DNA of 64,000 nt, taken from positions 1,627,508 through 1,691,507 of the forward strand of contig OX337235.1 in the NCBI GenBank assembly GCA_946965045.2, written 5' to 3'. The stretch is from Epithemia pelagica. Taxonomy: Eukaryota > Bacillariophyta > Bacillariophyceae > Surirellales > Surirellaceae. A program made the position numbers and the translations under genes. How positions within the stretch are numbered: position 1 is the first letter of the stretch; every line of letters starts with the position of its first letter. Below are positions 31,604 through 41,664 of this stretch, piece by piece. Under the pieces are notes generated by a model that had not been told where the DNA came from, did no database searches, and saw nothing but the letters and a program-made list of their open reading frames with translations.

Positions 31604-33763
31604 TAGAGAGTAGCTACGGTATCTAGAGAGAGAGAGAGTAGAAGGCGAGGAAAATGACGAATGTCGCACCTCAAGTGAGCTTGTCGACAAAAGTCGTGGT
31701 TGTTTGAATATGATATAATAATATGATGTCTGATGTCCAACGACATGGCCTATCCACTAACCAGTAAAGTTATGGAATATGGAACGCTATGGTCCCGTTT
31801 CCCCAGGACCCAGGACCCAGGACGTGTTGGGGGAACGCTATTTCAGCGATGGGAATTGGGAACGTGCCTATTAAGGTCAATGGGAACGTTCCCGTTCCCA
31901 AAGGCATGCCTTTCGTAACCCGGATGTAACTCTCACCCTAAGCATGACTCTACTGGCTCACTAAACGCCCAGATAAGATAGAATAACACTGTAGGAGTAA
32001 TAGGCTAGGACGGCACGAAAATATACGTAGTCGCATATGAAGTCGCATTTGGGAATTCCTGGCGGCTTTTTGGCGGCGACGGGAATTGGGAGCGGGAACT
32101 GGGAATTCCTCTGGGAACGGCATGCCCCGTGCCAGATTCCCCCAACCCGAGCCAGGACACACACACAGGTCCTATTCGTAATGTTGCTCCACTACTTGTT
32201 AAATTGTTATAGGAGTCCCGTTTCCCTGTTTAACGGGCATAGCCATAGCCTACCAGTGATAGAGATGGGATCTGTTTCCGAGCTCCGTGCTCCGTGCGCC
32301 GTGCGGGGCCTCATTCGAGGTCGCGAATGCAATGATGATTACCTCGGTTTTGTTGGCCAAGTCGCGGTAAAATCGCACCTTCTGATGGCCATTTGACCGA
32401 CAATTTTGCGATGACTAGAAATAGTCGACCTGGGTAGCTCCGTAGTAATCGGCAATGATCAGCGTTCCTTAAAGTTATGTTGGCCGAATGGCCATCACAA
32501 TTTCTGGTAGGTTGGCTACGTACAGACCAGATTCGGCAATGGAATCATGCTAATCTAGAGTGTCTACGAGTACCTACTAGCTAGAGCAAAGCAATAGAAG
32601 TAGATACGAAAGGCTACTGGCAATAGAGTAACTTGCCGTAGATGATACGGACTGTGTCTCTTGTGGTTATTACTACAGTTTGTAGAACAGAGAAGGGACA
32701 GGATGAAAAGCAGAGCCCATATTATATACTCTTAGGAGTATGGAGTTCGACTTGAGGATGCCCCAGGGAAAGAGGCACACCATCCGGCTGGATCCCTTGC
32801 CAGCACCACCCATGCCACCAGTGGATCAACAACCAACCATGGAGATGTATGGGGTATGGGGTGGGTGTCGAATGATACAACAGTGCAGTCCAATTTGGAA
32901 CTGTTCTACGGTTAGCCGGACTCTTTGCTTCCCTGTAGGGTTTAAACTATCCATGTTGATTGATGAGGATCCATCTACTGGCAACCAATGGAAATAGCAA
33001 TACATGAACAAGGCAGACACTATAGCTATACATTACACTGGGAGTAGGCAGAGAAGGTTGATACCTCTCATACACTAGCTACCAGAAACACTCTTGTTTC
33101 TCGTCGGGTGCAAGGATCTCCCGGTACTCAAAGTATGTGGATTGCCACCACGGAATGGTAAAATGGGAGGTAAAAATGATGGATTTGGTCCCAGTGGTTC
33201 GAAGTCAAAGATAATTGATCATGCAAAAGAAAACAAACACATGAGTCATCCCACGATTCCACCATTGTGTCGGAAGGTAAACAGTAGCTATTGTAGACAT
33301 TCTGGCTCGAAAGTACGGAAACCAGAGGCTGCGATCAACAGTAGACCTTTCACTGTATCCACAACCTTTGCCATGTTGGCTTTATAGCCATCATCGGAAT
33401 ACTGGTCCTCGAACCAAGCCGAAGCCAATGGAGTAGTTTGTTTCACTCCAAAACTTGAAATCTCCTTTGTGACGCGGGTAGTTTTCGCAACTAAGCCATA
33501 GTCTGAAGTCCTCAGAAGTTAGATTCCAAATTCCATGCCCTACATACGTAACTGGTACATTTCCCTACATACGTAAATATACGTAGACTAGTACTGGATG
33601 GTCGCTGTGGCCATCAATACTTCTACAAGACACATCTTTTACTTATCGATAACATAACATCATCTCAGCATCAGAAAGCTCCCATCTCTTCGTTTACAAG
33701 AGAGTTTGAAACTGATCGCAAAGCTCACTCTGGGGTACGGCTCGAACCACAGTGTGCTTCTTC
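31604..33763. other. gene-free region with loose inverted repeats
   Basis: No gene recognised. At 31785-32160 the blocks GGACGTGTTGGGGGAA and, inverted, TTCCCCCAACCCGAGCC, with several GGGAATTGGGA / TCCCGTTCCC runs between them, may be the ends of an old small element. Frames at 32740-32997 and 33094-33387 show no known motif. Confidence 0.4.
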
Positions 33764-35792
33764 ATGGTCGTTGTTCGAGAAGATAAAAGCACGGCTGAAA
33801 TAATGAAGTCTCGCTTCACTGGAGTGGGAGGAAGGAAAGACAAGCATCCTTTTCCTGACGCGCTTCCGAGCAGCAATGATAGTGTGCCTCTGCATGAAGC
33901 GCAACCTCTGCATACCGCATCATCTTGTGTTCGGGGTGTCGGGGACAATCAAGCCAGCAATATTTCGAACATTCGTGGACGTGGTCACTCAACGACGGTA
34001 GATCAAGAAGAATCATGCAGTGACACGGAGCATATTATATCTTCCTCTTCCCTGCAAGCCGATTCAACAAGTGCTGATGTCAAAAGAAAACCAGAAAGGA
34101 AGCGTCCTTATCTTCCGAGCAGCAATGATAGTGTGCTTCTGCATGAAGCGCAACCTCTGCATACCGCATCATCTTGTGTTCGGGGTGTCGGGGACAATCA
34201 AGCCAGCAATATTTCGAATGTTCGTGGACGTGGTCACTCAACGACGGCAGATCAAGAAGAATCATACAGTGACATGGAGCATGAGATATCTTCCTCTTTC
34301 CTGAAAGCCGATTCAACAAGTGCTGATGTCAAAAGAAAACCAGAAAGGAAGCGTCCTTATCTTCCGAGCAGCAATGATAGTGTGCTTCTGCATGAAGCAC
34401 AATCTCTGCATACCGCATCATCTTGTGTTCGAGGTGTCGGGGACAATAAAGCCCGCAATATTTCGAAAATGCGTGGACGTGGTCACTCAACGACGGCAGA
34501 TCGAGAAGAATCATGTAGTGAAACGGAGAAGGAGGTATCTCACTCTTCCCTGAAGACCAATTCAACAAGTGCTGAGGTCAGAAGAAAGCCAGAAAAATAC
34601 GAGGAGAAGTTCAGCTCCGACGAAAACGAAGACAGCTCAGATCACCCCTTTGATCACATGCAAAGCAACACAGACCTTCCCGAATATGTGAGAATGCATG
34701 ACACTAAGCTGACATTTCCCGAAAAAGTAAGTGGCGTAATTCATTGTGAGTCATGATCCTTTTGCGCAACACCTTTCTCACAACCAATTTCATGGACAGC
34801 TGATGTTGATGCTCATACATATTGAAAAAGTTTTCTCTAAACGTGATATGCTTCAAAAGGCTCCCGTGGGATGGGCCATGCAAGGTCGCGCTTTTGTTAT
34901 CCGGGACCGAGAAGCGCTGATTCGACGTTGGCTTCCGTTATTTTTCCGCCATGCCAAGTTCCCAAGCTTTACTCGTAAGCTATATCGATGGGGATTCCGA
35001 CAAATAAGCACTCCCCGTGGGTTTGATTCCAGCTCCAATCGAGAACTCTACTTCTTCAATCAGAACTTCAATAAGCACAAGAAATGGCGCATGTCCAAGA
35101 TGGAAAGTACCACCGCAGAATCCAAAAGGTACCAGCAGGAAGAGCAGGAAAGAAGGGCTAATGCTCAAGCCGACCATGCAACAAACCATGACGAAAACAA
35201 AAATAGAACATGCGTTGGGGAGGGAGCAATTTTTAATGGCGTGCAACAATTTGAAGCAGGGGAGACATTTCAACATATGCGTGAACCTTTAACAACTGGA
35301 TTCGGAATCACGCTGGATCGCTTTCGAATGCCTCCTTCATTGAACCAGCCAACTTTGAGTAGCGACCTCTGTCCTGTACAAGTTACTATTCCTCCCAGGT
35401 TACCAAGCACCTACTCACTTCAGGGCTACAACACTCTGCTTCCGCAGGATTCACTGCTGGGAATCATGCCATATCCACAACCTGCGCCATCACCTCCAGT
35501 TGTAACTACCAACCAAGCATTGCTCCAGCAAAGACAAGCAATACTGAATCCAACGGTACAGTTTCACACTGCTGAAGGTGGAGAACACCATTCGTTGTTA
35601 TCGATGAACGTTAGTGAGCAACTCCGTACCGCCTCTAGGCCTGGCTTGATTCTTGGTGTGACAGGAAATCGTTACATGCTTGACAATCTTGGAAGAGTAG
35701 TGGTCGCAAATGGTTCACCTCATCTCCAGGCAGCAGATTCTTCAGGAATAGGCACCTTTCTGTATCGACCAGGTGGCACTCCTCCGCTGTGA
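33764..35792 (+). CDS. heat-shock-factor family transcription factor with three N-terminal 83-residue repeats
   Basis: Exons 33764-34726 and 34800-35792. The intron 34727-34799 (73 nt, GTAAGT...ACAG) is in phase and joins TFPEK to LMLMLIHIEK inside the DNA-binding domain. 651 residues. Residues ~34-282 are three tandem repeats of 83 residues (Ser-rich, each with HTASSCVRGVGDN and RGRGHSTT). The HSF domain (about 318-420) shows W-A-M-Q-G-R-A-F-V-I, LPLFFRHAKFPSFTRKLYRW and ELYFFNQNF, the winged-helix core with recognition helix. No clear HR-A/B leucine heptads follow; the tail is Gln/Pro-rich. HSF-like genes are strongly expanded in diatoms. The target genes are not known. The start is the first ATG after an upstream in-frame GTG. 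Confidence 0.88.
33863..34609 (+). repeat. three in-frame 249-bp tandem repeats inside the HSF gene
   Basis: Units start at 33863, 34112 and 34361, each with CTTCCGAGCAGCAATGATAG. Units one and two are nearly identical. The third is more diverged, chiefly at its 3' end. The period is a multiple of three, so the frame is kept. Confidence 0.93.
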
Positions 35793-36351
35793 CAAGTTGA
35801 GGTGAACTCTTTGCCTGACCAGCAACGAGGAGTCGTCTCCACTGAGTTGAGCAATAACACCACGCTTCATCAGTTTGTCTCGTTTGATTTAATATCGCCA
35901 GCAGATTAGGAAGAGGTATGAGAGATCAAATCCGTTGGGGGGCGAAAGGGGTTGGGGTTAACAGCAAATAAAGTAGAACTGCAAAGTCACAGAAATTTTG
36001 TAATATCATCAATACATTACCCAGCGTCCTCTGGCGTTACAACGACTCTAGGAACGTAGCCTTTCAACTACTTTGGTCCCAGAAGCTGATCTCAAGTGGG
36101 TGCCACTGGACTTAGCGATTGCTGGTTCAGGTTGGAGAGCCTTTGGCAGAATGTCGTGAGTTTGGTTAACTGAAGATAACGAACTTACGTGGAGAAGCTA
36201 CGGTAGCCTTTTCCTCATGGTATCAAGCCAAAATACCGACCATAGGGAAGCGTTTCGCCAAACTACTAGTTTTTGTTGTCCCGCTGAGGTTACAGTCTCA
36301 TTTTTTACGAAACAACTTTGCGGTCATTGTGGCCTTTTGCAGCGACAAAGT
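35793..36351. other. convergent intergenic region
   Basis: 559 bases between the 3' ends of the HSF gene and the minus-strand gene ending at 36352. No feature recognised. Confidence 0.45.
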
Positions 36352-37884
36352 TTATGCTGGCAGATGACGCACCAACGACGTTATGAGCGCCTCGTAGTCA
36401 CAAATCTCAGCGGCTCGAAATGAGTCTTTCAACGTATTGATCTGGCTTTCCTTGCTAAGTCCGGGTGCCACAAGATCCCCAAAAGAAGAAGTCAAGGAGT
36501 ACAGATCATGCTTGGGAAGCGGTACTGCATCCGCTACACGACGAAGATCTGGGTGTGCCCATCGATCCGGGCATCCAGCCACAGGCACGGGAACTGGTCC
36601 CTTGGTAGAAGCCCCCCAATCGTTCAACAGAATCTCGTCACCATCGATTAGGAATATGTTTGCAAAGCGCACATCTCGGTGCACAATCCCTGAACCGTGA
36701 ATCGTTTGCAAGGTGAGTACTAACCGGTGGATGTGCTCTTGCCGCAGGGTAAAAGGAGTGAAAGATACCCCTTGGGGAGTGATAAGCAACCATCGACCCT
36801 CCGATCCAATCACGGTCGGAATCTGACAAAGTCTTTCAACAGACTGCAGCGCAGTCACAGCATCGGCTAGTTTTCTTTTGTCTTCCTGGACTGTCGAGGC
36901 ATCTTTGTACAATTTGGCCACCACTCCCACACCGTTGTAGTCAGCCAAAAAAGCACGGCATGTGCCTCCCTCCCCCAGAAACGACCTGACCGAGACAAGC
37001 GAAGAATTGACTGTGGGGGGCGCGACAAACCCGTTGTCGTCGTTAAATAGACGAAAAAAACTAGCCATACCTTGATCGAACGTCAACGGGGCCGACACGC
37101 CCCAATTGACAAGATAAGGCGCGTCTCTCGATCGATCGCACTTGATAAGGACGACAATCGAATTGTTGGTGAAGAAACCGTAAACATGAGCGCGCAGAGG
37201 GTTCGTATCCAAAATTCTATGTCCATACAGAAGGGCTTGTCCAAGCTCCGACAGGGAAAGTCCGGACCATCCTTCCCCCTTGCAGTCTCCAAACGCCTCA
37301 AATTCGACAGCTCTTGGCTTACGGATGTTCGACGGATATATCGCGACATCGGGTTTTTTTGGGCCAACATACGCAACTTCATAGCCGACAGAATGCCCCG
37401 GAATAAGACTACCCGTTTTGATAAGTTGTTGCCAGCATGGTTTAATAACTTCTTCCTCCTTTCCCTTCGGTAGATTCTTCCAGTTCTTGAGGGCCACGGG
37501 TAAGAGATCTTCTGGGTTGTCGACGACCGGAAGTGTCCAAGCACTGACGCGCCCTTCTTTCGCTTTCTCCTTGTAGTAGTCTGAATAGCTCACGGCTTTG
37601 GAATCGCGCTGATGAATGAAATTAAGCCTCTTCTCAAGCATCCGGAGTTTCTCATTATTTTCGGAAGGTAGCCGGTCTTGGTGAAATACCCCTTGTTTCT
37701 TTGCCGTCGCGACGTAGATTCCTGGAACTAGCGTCCATGATTTGTTGATGCTCCTGATCACACCATCCATCACCAGGTTGCAATTTCCTAGATGCTCCTG
37801 CACGTCAATGACTTTAACATTATCTGCGCTCATCAAGTCCAGCAACGCTTTGCCATCCTTGTCAACTATATGAATGTCAGTCAT
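36352..37884 (-). CDS. Crinkler-like protein: REase-fold domain plus protein kinase
   Basis: 510 residues, ATG at 37884, one exon. N-terminal ~60 residues: a small header-like domain. Residues ~165-260 look like a PD-(D/E)xK nuclease fold: D179 (KPDVAIY), E194/E196 (AVEFEAFGD), K202, then an LSELGQALLYGHRIL helix, RAHVYGF and a DRS end. Residues ~300-500 are a protein-kinase domain: loop FLGEGGTCRAF, Lys 324 (VVAKLYK), HRD 402-404 with N409, and NDWG at 421-424 in place of DFG. This nuclease-kinase order is that described for CR (Crinkler-type) proteins and is also close to fungal FunK1 kinases. No secretion signal. It may be a host-genome or intra-conflict effector; the family call is by pattern only. 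A foldback repeat lies 69 bases upstream of its start. Confidence 0.65.
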   Translation of the reverse strand: MTDIHIVDKDGKALLDLMSADNVKVIDVQEHLGNCNLVMDGVIRSINKSWTLVPGIYVATAKKQGVFHQDRLPSENNEKLRMLEKRLNFIHQRDSKAVSYSDYYKEKAKEGRVSAWTLPVVDNPEDLLPVALKNWKNLPKGKEEEVIKPCWQQLIKTGSLIPGHSVGYEVAYVGPKKPDVAIYPSNIRKPRAVEFEAFGDCKGEGWSGLSLSELGQALLYGHRILDTNPLRAHVYGFFTNNSIVVLIKCDRSRDAPYLVNWGVSAPLTFDQGMASFFRLFNDDNGFVAPPTVNSSLVSVRSFLGEGGTCRAFLADYNGVGVVAKLYKDASTVQEDKRKLADAVTALQSVERLCQIPTVIGSEGRWLLITPQGVSFTPFTLRQEHIHRLVLTLQTIHGSGIVHRDVRFANIFLIDGDEILLNDWGASTKGPVPVPVAGCPDRWAHPDLRRVADAVPLPKHDLYSLTSSFGDLVAPGLSKESQINTLKDSFRAAEICDYEALITSLVRHLPA

Positions 37885-37953
37885 GGAGCGACGACGTTCT
37901 TTGTGTTCTCTGCGGTACGATACGATTACTTGGATCTTGGATGTGGAGGCACA

Positions 37954-38566
37954 GGTAAGGGCTGGGGATACCGATCCATGTACATCTAAGTAGGCTCAGT
38001 ACATTAAGCTACGTAGTACTATTTTCATGAGTGTAACAAGTGGGGCGGATGGTCTCAAATTGAAAACTTGCTGCCACGAGAAACAATGCAAATTGGAAGC
38101 CATCGCTCGACAATGGTGGAAGCCATCACCCCCATGGCCATAACTTCCTCAATAGTAGAGCTTGCCTCGACCGCTTTGACAAGAAGATTATTTACTACTA
38201 GAGTGACTATGCTTTCAATTCGGTCGAGTCAGCATTGAAAAATGAGTGAGTTAGGGCGGTCGTTCGATTTCATCACTGCAGAAAAATGAGCGTACCTTTT
38301 CAGCCAACTTGGCAAATCTTCTGTAATTTTAGACAACAATTTCAAAGGTAAAGGCAAAGGACTTACGGTGGTTGGATGTTTATGCGATGCATGGGTGAAT
38401 GCATACGGCGTCACCGGATCTCGCCATCATTGTCGAGCGTTTTTGCATTTTTTTGAAATTCCAACCATTTCCGGCGTGACGTGTACTATCTGATTTTATG
38501 TACTCTACGTAGCTTTTGTACTGAGCCTACTTAGATGTACATGGATCGGTATCCCCAGCCCTTACC
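37954..38566. mobile_element. foldback / MITE-like element with 49-bp perfect inverted ends
   Basis: The first 49 bases (37954-38002, starting GGTAAGGGCTGGGGATACCG) are repeated exactly in inverted orientation at 38518-38566. A further ~15 bases (AAGCTACGTAG) match imperfectly on the inside. The total is 613 bp, with no coding capacity. No convincing target duplication. Perfect arms mean it is young or kept identical by conversion. It occupies the upstream region of the Crinkler-like gene (start 37884). Confidence 0.8.
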
Positions 38567-38825
38567 ACTAAGGCCGACCATAGCATCGACCAAACCAAAC
38601 CTGTGTCGCTGACGTCACCATGGATTCAGTTTTGGCGGGTTTTGCCGTCCTACGACCGAACCAAAATCAAATGCCGCGCTGCATTCCCCCAACAGTCCCA
38701 ATATTCACTTCCATTTGTTGAGTACTAAAAGTTTTGAAAGTAGGACATTGAGCCCGGATGTTTCATCTGCTTGTAAGGTATTGTACATTACGGAGTCATC
38801 GAAGGAAAACACTCGACACCAACAG

Positions 38826-39674
38826 ATGATCGTCACCATGAGTAAAACGATCGCCGTCGCAGCTGCGACACAAGTTTTTCTTACAGTGCTGCTTGTTACA
38901 CCGTGCTGTTGGACGCAAGCCTTTCAACAAAAATCTTTCCCTGAGAGACTAGCTCGACATGAGCGCAGTCTCACAGTGCACCTTGCCCCAGGGAAGGAAC
39001 CGAAATCCCCGTGGTGGGATATTCAGCAACAGGCGTCCAATGCACCAAGTCCATTGTTCTCAGTATCTGCGGCGGATCCAACTTCTACATCGTCGGAATG
39101 GACCAAGAAACGTGTTCACAACACCGCTGCGTTTCGCAGTCTGAGCCTTCTGGGTGTTCTTGCATTGGCAGGCTTCACCTCTCGTGCCTCATTGCCGTCA
39201 CAAGTGATGGCCACGTTGCACCTACTTTCATTTGCAACTTGGTTCGGAAGTGTGGCCTACACAACATTTATTGCTGGAATCACCATGTTCAAAAACCTGC
39301 CTCGTCAAACCTTTGGAAAACTGCAAGCGAAGTTGTTTCCCAAGTATTTTTCCCTCGGATCCATAACTTTGGTTTTGCAACTCATAACAGCCTCTGTCTT
39401 GCCATCTGCGATCAAGCCTTTAGCGACCAAAACACTTGCTCTTGCCTTGGTGATGAACTTGTCCAATCAATTGTATCTGGAACCAAAGTCAACGGATAAC
39501 ATGATGCGTCGCTACGAGCTGGAGGGCCAAAGTGGAGGGCAGGAGACAGAAGAATACAAGACGCTCAAGGCTAGCTTTGGCAAATTTCATGGCATGTCCT
39601 CTTTGACCAACTTAATTGCGTTGTGTGCTGGCGTTTTCCATGCAGTCGTTTTGTCGAGAATGCTTGTGTCGTAA
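38826..39674 (+). CDS. TMEM205/DUF4149-like membrane protein, likely plastid-targeted
   Basis: 282 residues from the ATG at 38826; a second ATG 12 bases later is also possible. The N-terminus is a hydrophobic signal (TIAVAAATQVFLTVLLVTPC) followed by WTQAFQQ. Ala-Phe at the expected cleavage point followed by a Ser/Arg-rich, acid-poor stretch is the bipartite presequence of diatom plastid proteins. The mature part has four membrane helices: HLLSFATWFGSVAYTTFIAG (the TMEM205 signature region with Trp-Phe-Gly), FSLGSITLVLQLITASV, KTLALALVMNLSNQLYLEPKS and FHGMSSLTNLIALCAGVFHA. Asn-Gln-Leu-Tyr and His-Gly-Met-Ser are typical of the family. The molecular activity of the family is unknown. Confidence 0.82.
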   Translation: MIVTMSKTIAVAAATQVFLTVLLVTPCCWTQAFQQKSFPERLARHERSLTVHLAPGKEPKSPWWDIQQQASNAPSPLFSVSAADPTSTSSEWTKKRVHNTAAFRSLSLLGVLALAGFTSRASLPSQVMATLHLLSFATWFGSVAYTTFIAGITMFKNLPRQTFGKLQAKLFPKYFSLGSITLVLQLITASVLPSAIKPLATKTLALALVMNLSNQLYLEPKSTDNMMRRYELEGQSGGQETEEYKTLKASFGKFHGMSSLTNLIALCAGVFHAVVLSRMLVS

Positions 39675-40031
39675 GAACGATGATGTCTCAAAAACACTCT
39701 TGACTCACTCCTTATTATTGTAATCAAGACACTCATATGGGAATTGGTAGTGTTGTTGTTGTAGTCTAAACCATTCTCGTGTTTAAATAGGGGTAGAGGA
39801 GTACGGCCTGAGTCCTTTCGCGCATAGCATACCTAGTTACCACGAGGTTGCGATCTACCTGCGACTCTAGAGCACATGATGATCGCGGGACAGCGTTTGT
39901 CCGACTGTGCGACACGCAGGACGTGGGAACGTTCTTGGAACACGCACCACCCACCATCCCATCCATCACATATTTTTCGTGTTGCCAATCAACGAATTTC
40001 AAGAGGCCACAGATTCGATAGACACCTTGCA

Positions 40032-41036
40032 ATGATGGAATCAGTTGTCAAGGGTAACTCTCTTCAAGACTCCAGTGACGCTGTCGGAGACAACGCGGTG
40101 GAAGATTCCCAGGAAGGACAACAGCAACAACAACCAGCGTCGGAGGTTATGACGATTGTCACCAACTCGCCCGTTCCGTCCGAGATTGTGCAACCTGTTG
40201 CTCCCAGCACTGTGGTGGACTGTCCGCGAAGACTGTCTGGGTCAGTTTGTGTATGTGGATCCTGTGAGGCTGCGAGAGAACGTCTTTTGAATCGAACCAG
40301 CATCAATAGTTCCATTGCCAAGAGAAAGACGACAGACGAGAGTGCCGACGAGGATCACTCCTCCAAACGACGTGCCACGGAATCTTCCCCTTCGGAACGA
40401 GAAGAGGAATCAACAAGGGCTGTCGGTGTATCGTCTGGTAGTAGTTCAGTTATGACGGAAGAAGTCAGAGTTGCCAAAATGGCGGGTGCCTGTCGAACAA
40501 TTCTAGAATGCATTGGTGAAGATCCATCAAGAGAGGGTTTGCTGGATACCCCCAATCGGTGGGCGAAAGCCCTTCTCTTTATGTGCAAGGGATATTGTCA
40601 AACAGCCAGTGAGGTGACGAATGGTGCTGTCTTTTCGGAAAACCACGATGAAATGGTAGTGGTTCGGAATATTGATGTCCATTCTTTGTGCGAACATCAC
40701 ATGGTGCCATTCACGGGTCGCGTCCACATTGGATATATTCCGAATGGTCAGATTGTGGGTCTGTCCAAGTTGGCAAGGATTGCCGAAGTATTCGCAAGAC
40801 GGTTGCAAGTACAAGAACGCTTGACTCGTCAAATTGCAGATGCTGTGGTGGAAACCGTGCGACCACTGGGTGTGGCCGTCGTAGTCGAATGTACGCATTT
40901 CTGCATGGTTATGAGAGGCGTTCAGAAAACTGGGTCCGTGACTACAACTAGCAGTGTACGAGGGTGCTTTGAGAGTAATCCAAAAACCAGAGCGGAATTC
41001 TTCTCGATCATACATGGCGGTGTCAAGTTCTGCTAG
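40032..41036 (+). CDS. GTP cyclohydrolase I
   Basis: 334 residues from the ATG at 40032; the frame is open up to an ATG at 39876, and either start may be used. The first ~150 residues are Gln/Ser-rich with a Cys cluster (SVCVCGSC) not found in bacterial enzymes. The catalytic domain then follows: [20 protein letters not shown], the Zn-site C-E-H-H ([11 protein letters not shown]), [28 protein letters not shown], and [20 protein letters not shown] with the second Zn cysteine. All expected active-site residues are present. The reaction is GTP to 7,8-dihydroneopterin triphosphate, the first step of folate and tetrahydrobiopterin synthesis. No plastid or mitochondrial presequence is obvious, so probably cytosolic. 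Ends with GGVKFC. Confidence 0.95.
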   Translation: MMESVVKGNSLQDSSDAVGDNAVEDSQEGQQQQQPASEVMTIVTNSPVPSEIVQPVAPSTVVDCPRRLSGSVCVCGSCEAARERLLNRTSINSSIAKRKTTDESADEDHSSKRRATESSPSEREEESTRAVGVSSGSSSVMTEEVRVAKMAGACRTILECIGEDPSREGLLDTPNRWAKALLFMCKGYCQTASEVTNGAVFSENHDEMVVVRNIDVHSLCEHHMVPFTGRVHIGYIPNGQIVGLSKLARIAEVFARRLQVQERLTRQIADAVVETVRPLGVAVVVECTHFCMVMRGVQKTGSVTTTSSVRGCFESNPKTRAEFFSIIHGGVKFC

Positions 41037-41158
41037 ACCAAGTGAAATCCCTATTACATATCCGCTATCTGGCTTTAACAAGTGATTGCCTTCTCTTACT
41101 CGTACACATATCTTGTCTATTCTCTATTTGCTTTGTGTCGTTTCTGTCACAGTCACTA

Positions 41159-41500
41159 GTGTCTATTCTACCCCGGTTTGTCCTCATATGAGGACAGCGA
41201 TTGTCCTCATATGAGGACAATCCTACTAAAATCATATCTACGTAGAGCACAGTAGCTTTTGTGCGAAGCTATCGACAAAAAATGTAGCCCAACCATGGGA
41301 ATGTTGTTTTTGATACTGTATCGTCACTACTCATCACAATTAAAACATAAGAATATCATAAGGTACGTTTTCAAGTATGGAGATTACGAATCTGAACTTA
41401 AAAACCACTTAGGAGTACATGATTGATTTGATATTCTTCTTTTGAAAGTGTACTCATATGAGGATTTGTCCTCATATGAGTACAGGGGTAGAATAGACAC
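41159..41500 (-). mobile_element. MITE derived from the piggyBac-like element
   Basis: 342 bp with inverted ends GTGTCTATTCTACCCC. Its left end, including the two CCTCATATGAGG palindromes, matches the right end of the element at 28875-31603. Its right end, inverted, matches that element's left ~170 bases (ATCATGTACTCCTAAG, CAGATTCGTAATCTCCATAC, GATGAGTAGTGA). So it is an internally deleted copy lying in the opposite orientation. Flanks: CTA on the left, TAC on the right; TA is the common target. Confidence 0.88.
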
Positions 41501-41664
41501 TACTAGAAGAGACAACGCACCCTCGCGTCATTGATGAGATGTTGGTCCAAAGCGCTGAGGAGTAGCTCGGAAGATATTCACGTTGCGACAGAGGGAATCT
41601 TGTTGTTATCTCGGGTCTATAGGCCGCCACTGATCAAGATCAAGAGCCTCTCTTCAGTGTGAAG

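Noticed and set aside
31785-32160. Small transposon with TTGGGGGAA inverted ends
   Set aside because: Matches are short and interrupted, and no target duplication or second copy was found.
33181-33215. GGTTCGAAGTC as a tRNA B-box
   Set aside because: No acceptor-stem pairing or A-box at the right distance.
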